This document shows positions 61,177 through 64,000 of a DNA stretch of 64,000 bases, in pieces. Both the position numbers and the translations under genes were made by a program. The stretch is from the NCBI GenBank assembly GCA_946222285.1, contig CAMIIP010000001.1, positions 272,766-336,765 on the forward strand, read 5' to 3'. The notes under the pieces are model-generated. The model saw only the letters and a list, made by a program, of their open reading frames with translations, was not told the origin of the DNA and ran no database searches. Position 1 is the stretch's first letter, and every line of letters starts with the position of its first letter. The stretch comes from an uncultured Rothia sp. (GTDB lineage: Bacteria > Actinomycetota > Actinomycetes > Actinomycetales > Micrococcaceae).

Positions 61177-62043
61177 TTGAAAATCGTTCACGTGTACAAC
61201 AACAACGTGGTGCTAGCTGCGCAGGACGACGGCGCTCAGGCTGTGCTCATCGGACGAGGGTTGGCTTTCAGAAAGAAGAAAGGGCAGACTGTTGATTTAT
61301 CTCTGGTAGAACAAAAATTTGTACCAGAACAGAGTAGCGATCCCACTTATTTCTCCGCTCTTCTTTCAGAAATTCCCTCTGAAGTACTGGCTTTAGCTAC
61401 CGAGTTAGAGGATTATGCCCGGGAGCAGCTGGGATTCAATATCAGCCATTCGCTGGTGGTACCCTTGGCAGACCACCTCAATTATGCGATTGCGCGTGCC
61501 CGTGACGGTCTGGTCATGGATTTTCCGCTCAGTATCGAGGTAGAGCAGCTTTATCCCCGCGAGTTAGCTTTTGGACGTTACGCGGTAACTCTTACCAATC
61601 AACGATTCGGCGTGGAACTTCACCCCGCTGAAGCCACAGCCTTTGCCATGCACCTGGTGAACACTCAGTTCTCAGCAGAGGATTTGGGTAAAACGTATCG
61701 TATGACCGAAATCTTTGCCCAGATTTTTAATGTGATTGCTTTTGCTTATGGACACCCGATTGATCAGAGCCATATATCGGTCGCCCGATTTGTGACTCAT
61801 CTTCGCTATCTTTTTGTGCGCGTAGAGTCCCACCAGCCTACCCCGGGAAAATCTGCAGTTCCGGCAATCCAGGAGGCGGTGCGCACGTCTTACCCTCAAG
61901 CTGATGCCTGTGCGCTCAAAGTGAAAATACTGCTGGAAATGCACATAGGTGCGGAGCTTTCTGCGGACGAACGTACCTACCTCACCATTCACATTGCCCG
62001 CCTGGCGGAGGACCTTTGGGGAGACGATTCTTCTCTCCAGTAG
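61177..62043 (+). CDS. licT: Transcription antiterminator, BglG/LicT family
   Basis: RNA-binding antiterminator controlled by PTS phosphorylation. The 288 residues comprise an N-terminal CAT RNA-binding domain (MKIVHVYNNNVVLAAQDDGA to about 60, with GRGLAFRKKKGQ), PRD1 (about 65-170, with LVVPLADHLNYAIARARDG) and PRD2 (about 171-285, with DECARTYL-like residues in LSADERTYLTIHIARL). A TTG start follows GGGAGGCACC. It is the third gene of the bgl operon; its RNA target is visible at 57341. Confidence 0.93.
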   Translation: MKIVHVYNNNVVLAAQDDGAQAVLIGRGLAFRKKKGQTVDLSLVEQKFVPEQSSDPTYFSALLSEIPSEVLALATELEDYAREQLGFNISHSLVVPLADHLNYAIARARDGLVMDFPLSIEVEQLYPRELAFGRYAVTLTNQRFGVELHPAEATAFAMHLVNTQFSAEDLGKTYRMTEIFAQIFNVIAFAYGHPIDQSHISVARFVTHLRYLFVRVESHQPTPGKSAVPAIQEAVRTSYPQADACALKVKILLEMHIGAELSADERTYLTIHIARLAEDLWGDDSSLQ

Positions 62044-62059
62044 ATTTCTGGTTCTCCAG

Positions 62060-62130
62060 AAGTTTGTACCAGATTTCTTCAAACTGACCAGATTAATCCC
62101 GGTCAATTTACACATTTCTAGTACAAACTT
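62060..62130. repeat. Family 2 inverted-repeat element, copy 2 (71 bp)
   Basis: Ends AAGTTTGTACCAGA (62060-62073) and TCTAGTACAAACTT (62117-62130) are inverted with one mismatch. An inner pair, AAACTGACC with GGTCAATTT, surrounds the centre. It lies 16 bp after the licT stop. Confidence 0.65.
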
Positions 62131-62164
62131 GCCGGACGCACGAGGGGTGAGTATCTCAGTTGAA

Positions 62165-62542
62165 TTAGATCAGCGCGGTCGAGATTACTCCGATGAGAGG
62201 TGGAAGAAGCTGGACTAGCGCAGGACGACGCTTATCCGGGCTGGTGACGAAAAGGAAGATTCCAGCAACCGCCATAGAGCCAGCTCCAGCGAAAATGAGT
62301 GCTTTGCCAGTGGATATGGTCCCCGGCCACAGCAGAATCAAACCAACCAGTGCCACCATAGCCAGCATGAGATTGTAAAGTCCCTGATTGGCTGCCATTT
62401 CTTTAGTCAGAGCGGCGCGGTTGGCATCCATGTTGAAGGTTTTTAGACCTTTAGGTTTGTCCCAGAGGAAAGTTTCAAGCACCCAAATATAGATATGAAT
62501 GAGTACGGCGAGTGCAATAAAGATGCTGGCGAGAATAGTCAT
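62165..62542 (-). CDS. DUF1304-family membrane protein
   Basis: A 125-residue protein with four membrane helices (MTILASIFIALAVLIHIYIW, NLMLAMVALVGLILLW, ALIFAGAGSMAVAGIFLF and ALVQLLPPLIGVISTALI). The motif with MDANRAALTKEMAANQGLYN after helix 1 is that of DUF1304 proteins. Function unknown. It lies convergent with licT. Confidence 0.88.
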   Translation of the reverse strand: MTILASIFIALAVLIHIYIWVLETFLWDKPKGLKTFNMDANRAALTKEMAANQGLYNLMLAMVALVGLILLWPGTISTGKALIFAGAGSMAVAGIFLFVTSPDKRRPALVQLLPPLIGVISTALI

Positions 62543-62625
62543 GGAGTTACTTTCAGGAGTATTGAAGAGATATTCAGCTTGTGTTTATCGGGTAATTTTG
62601 TGGGTTTTCCACCCATAGTAAAACA

Positions 62626-62967
62626 TCACGAGAATGTAACCAATTGCCAAGTCTCTTCAGTCTCGACGGGCTGATTACTTGAACGGCGAAGCGTTGACAC
62701 AAACACCAAGAAAATCAGTGGAATGAGCGCCATGGTCCACAAAGATGGAGGAACAGGTGCTGTGCTAGGAAAGGCTAAAATAAGCCCAAAGTTTATTAAG
62801 ACCAGTGCAATCCCAGACCCAGCAGTGCTTTGATACGGGCAGACATCAGCTGTGCCGGTAGCTTATTTTCGATGAGTCGCTGCGGATTATTTGCTTCCCC
62901 AGGATTTTCTTTTGACTTCTCGTCCACGGTGAAGCTTCCATTCGCAGGATGTAATTCTAAGATCATC
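62626..62967 (-). pseudogene. Small two-helix membrane protein gene with a one-base frameshift
   Basis: ATG 62965-62967 opens a frame reading MILELHPANGSFTVDEKSKE and LMSARIKALLGLG, then stops at 62796. In the next frame the minus strand continues IALVLINFGLILAFPSTAPV and MALIPLIFLVFVSTLRRSSN to a stop at 62626-62628. Adding one G in the GGG run after LGL joins the two into a 113-residue protein with a cytoplasmic N-terminus and two membrane helices. The family is unknown. Lesion or base-call error cannot be separated here. Confidence 0.6.
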
Positions 62968-62998
62968 TCACGAGAGGATATTTCAGAAATGAATTTGA

Positions 62999-63069
62999 AA
63001 GTTTGTACCGTAAAGATTCACTAATACCGCAATGGAGACGGTACCAGTGCACCGTTGCGGTACAAAGTT
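62999..63069. repeat. Family 2 inverted-repeat element, copy 3 (71 bp)
   Basis: Ends AAGTTTGTACCG (62999-63010) and CGGTACAAAGTT (63058-63069) are inverted with one mismatch; an inner pair TACCGCAA and TTGCGGTA flanks a GGTACC centre. It lies just upstream of the frameshifted gene. Confidence 0.6.
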
Positions 63070-63257
63070 TCTGAGTGAGCGTCATCGTCCTGAGTTAGCT
63101 CCGTAGTTCTCCTCTGGTTCCGTTTTCCTGCGCTATTTCCCAGGACGACGGCGGAATTGAGATAAGAGGGGCGACACTACAGAACAGGACAAAAGAGCTT
63201 TTAGGGTGAATTTGTCCCGTTTTTGTCCCAAAGAGGTTTTTTGGGCATAAAAATAAC

Positions 63258-63292
63258 CCCGTCCCGCTAGGTGTTTCTCCTAGCGGGACGGG
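63258..63292 (-). terminator. Terminator downstream of tRNA-Pro
   Basis: A perfect 14-bp stem, CCCGTCCCGCTAGG (63258-63271) with CCTAGCGGGACGGG (63279-63292), 7-nt loop. On the minus strand it is followed by GTTATTTTTATG. It lies 9 bp past the tRNA 3' end. Confidence 0.85.
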
Positions 63293-63301
63293 ATTTCTTT
63301 G

Positions 63302-63375
<74 letters not shown>

Positions 63376-63488
63376 ATTGTTTCTTGAAGTTTCCCTCAAG
63401 CACTTGTATTACTATACCGGCGATTGAGTCGAACGACAAACTGAGAGCTATCAAAAATCAAGATTTTTCTGGCGGTTTGCATCACACA

Positions 63489-63946
63489 CTATCCGCCCCA
63501 AAGATGAAGGTCTTGCGAACTCAAAATAGCCATCCGAATTCCCACAATAGCGGCTATCCATAACAGAGTTATTTTGCCTTCATATTGCAATACGGGTATC
63601 CACTTTTTGATTCTCGCCATTGCGCGGTCCTCTGAAGTCCTGATACTAAAAATGATTACCAAGGCTGGGAGAATCATGATTAGGCAATATGCAGCGAGTG
63701 TTGCAAATTTCCACACATATTCCGTATTGAAATTAGTGATAATTCCGATTCCCGCAAGATAGGGCAACATGGTAGCTGCCTCTATTGAAGAAGCACCAAG
63801 TCCTAAAAGAACCATTGCCAACAAATTTCCGTGGCTTGCTCCCACTTCTTTCTTAAAATTTGACTCAATTTCATCCGCGGTTCTTTTCCGCGGATTCGGA
63901 CTAAAAATTCCAAAGAGAGCCAAAATCACCCCAAGAATTAAGCATA
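63489..63946 (-). pseudogene. GAP-family (Sap-like) membrane protein gene, 5' truncated by a repeat
   Basis: About 150 residues remain, with four hydrophobic segments (LCLILGVILALFGIFS, HGNLLAMVLLGLGASSIEAA, LPALVIIFSI and LLWIAAIVGIRMAI). GAP-family proteins usually have six helices and over 200 residues, so the N-terminal part is missing. The frame upstream enters the end of a family 1 repeat at 63947, and the first available ATG lies in that repeat (TTATGAATAAG), so any product would start with repeat-derived residues. The family is called by general pattern; moderate confidence. Confidence 0.65.
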
Positions 63947-64000
63947 GAGGCTTATTCATAAGGGGTACCCCCCACCAACTAGACAACGGCCCCACCACAC
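63947..64000. mobile_element. Family 1 element, copy D (left end, continues past window)
   Basis: GAGGCTTATTCATAAGGGGT at 63947-63966 is the closest match to the consensus end seen in copies A-C. Its interior up to 64000 differs from the other copies. It interrupts the GAP-family gene. It may be the end of a full insertion sequence whose transposase lies outside the window. Confidence 0.6.

Noticed and set aside
61310..61335. A further family 2 repeat end (TTTGTACCAGAAC) inside licT
   Set aside because: It encodes normal LicT sequence, has no inverted partner at about 55 bp, and looks like a chance match.

Overview
The window reads as chromosomal DNA from an actinobacterium of the Micrococcaceae, most likely Rothia or a close relative. 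The evidence is moderate GC, many GTG starts behind AGGAG-type ribosome sites, and conserved actinobacterial gene order: whiB1/pdtaS, then secA-hpf-comF-lpqB-mtrB-mtrA, then mnmA and a cysteine desulfurase. The genus is an inference from family resemblance; no rRNA is present.

Layout. (1) 1-8.8 kb, minus strand: a glucuronide catabolic cluster with GPH-family transporter, beta-glucuronidase, LacI-type regulator, glucuronate isomerase, fructuronate reductase and an enolase-superfamily mannonate dehydratase cut by the window edge. Two pairs of near-identical palindromes (TTGGCAACCGNTTGCCAA type) lie before the transporter and before uxuB and are the probable operators. (2) 8.9-11 kb: alkylation repair operon ogt-alkB-tag. 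(3) 11.1-18.4 kb: histidine utilisation operon hutU-hutI-hutG-hutH, divergent from a YjiH-type membrane protein. (4) 18.8-24 kb: galactofuranan operon glf-glfT2-wzm-wzt. (5) 24.2-28 kb: an FtsK/EssC-like ATPase gene broken by two frameshifts in T runs. (6) 28.8-35.3 kb: whiB1, pdtaS, a CpaE-like ATPase gene broken by an in-frame TAG, a CpaB-like SAF protein, a small BldC/excisionase-like regulator, a LysM membrane protein and an Rv3235-like protein. (7) 35.3-48.1 kb: secA, hpf, comF, lpqB-mtrB-mtrA, a MetE-like protein, chorismate mutase, mnmA and a cysteine desulfurase. (8) 48.2-57.2 kb: trmL, HtrA-type protease divergent from a TPM protein and PspA, udk, an MFS transporter, a cold-shock protein and a methyltransferase. 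(9) 57.3-62 kb: beta-glucoside PTS operon bglP-bglA-licT with a visible antiterminator target and terminator. (10) 62-64 kb: a DUF1304 protein, a frameshifted small membrane gene, tRNA-Pro(GGG) and a GAP-family gene truncated by a repeat.

Two short inverted-repeat families are dispersed through the window and look like non-autonomous mobile or palindromic elements. Family 1 has ends like CTTATTCATAAG (copies at 866, 11014, 18433 and 63947). Family 2 is about 70 bp with ends AGTTTGTACC (copies at 2580, 62060 and 62999). Family 1 sits against gene ends: it supplies the uxuB stop codon, abuts hutH and yjiH, and truncates the GAP gene.

The most interesting unexplained signals are the in-frame amber codon just before the P-loop of the CpaE-like gene, the double T-run frameshift in the FtsK-like gene, and an 18-bp direct-repeat motif shared by two divergent promoter regions flanking the BldC-like regulator. 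All annotation was done by eye; family names rest on motifs and recalled homologues, not searches.
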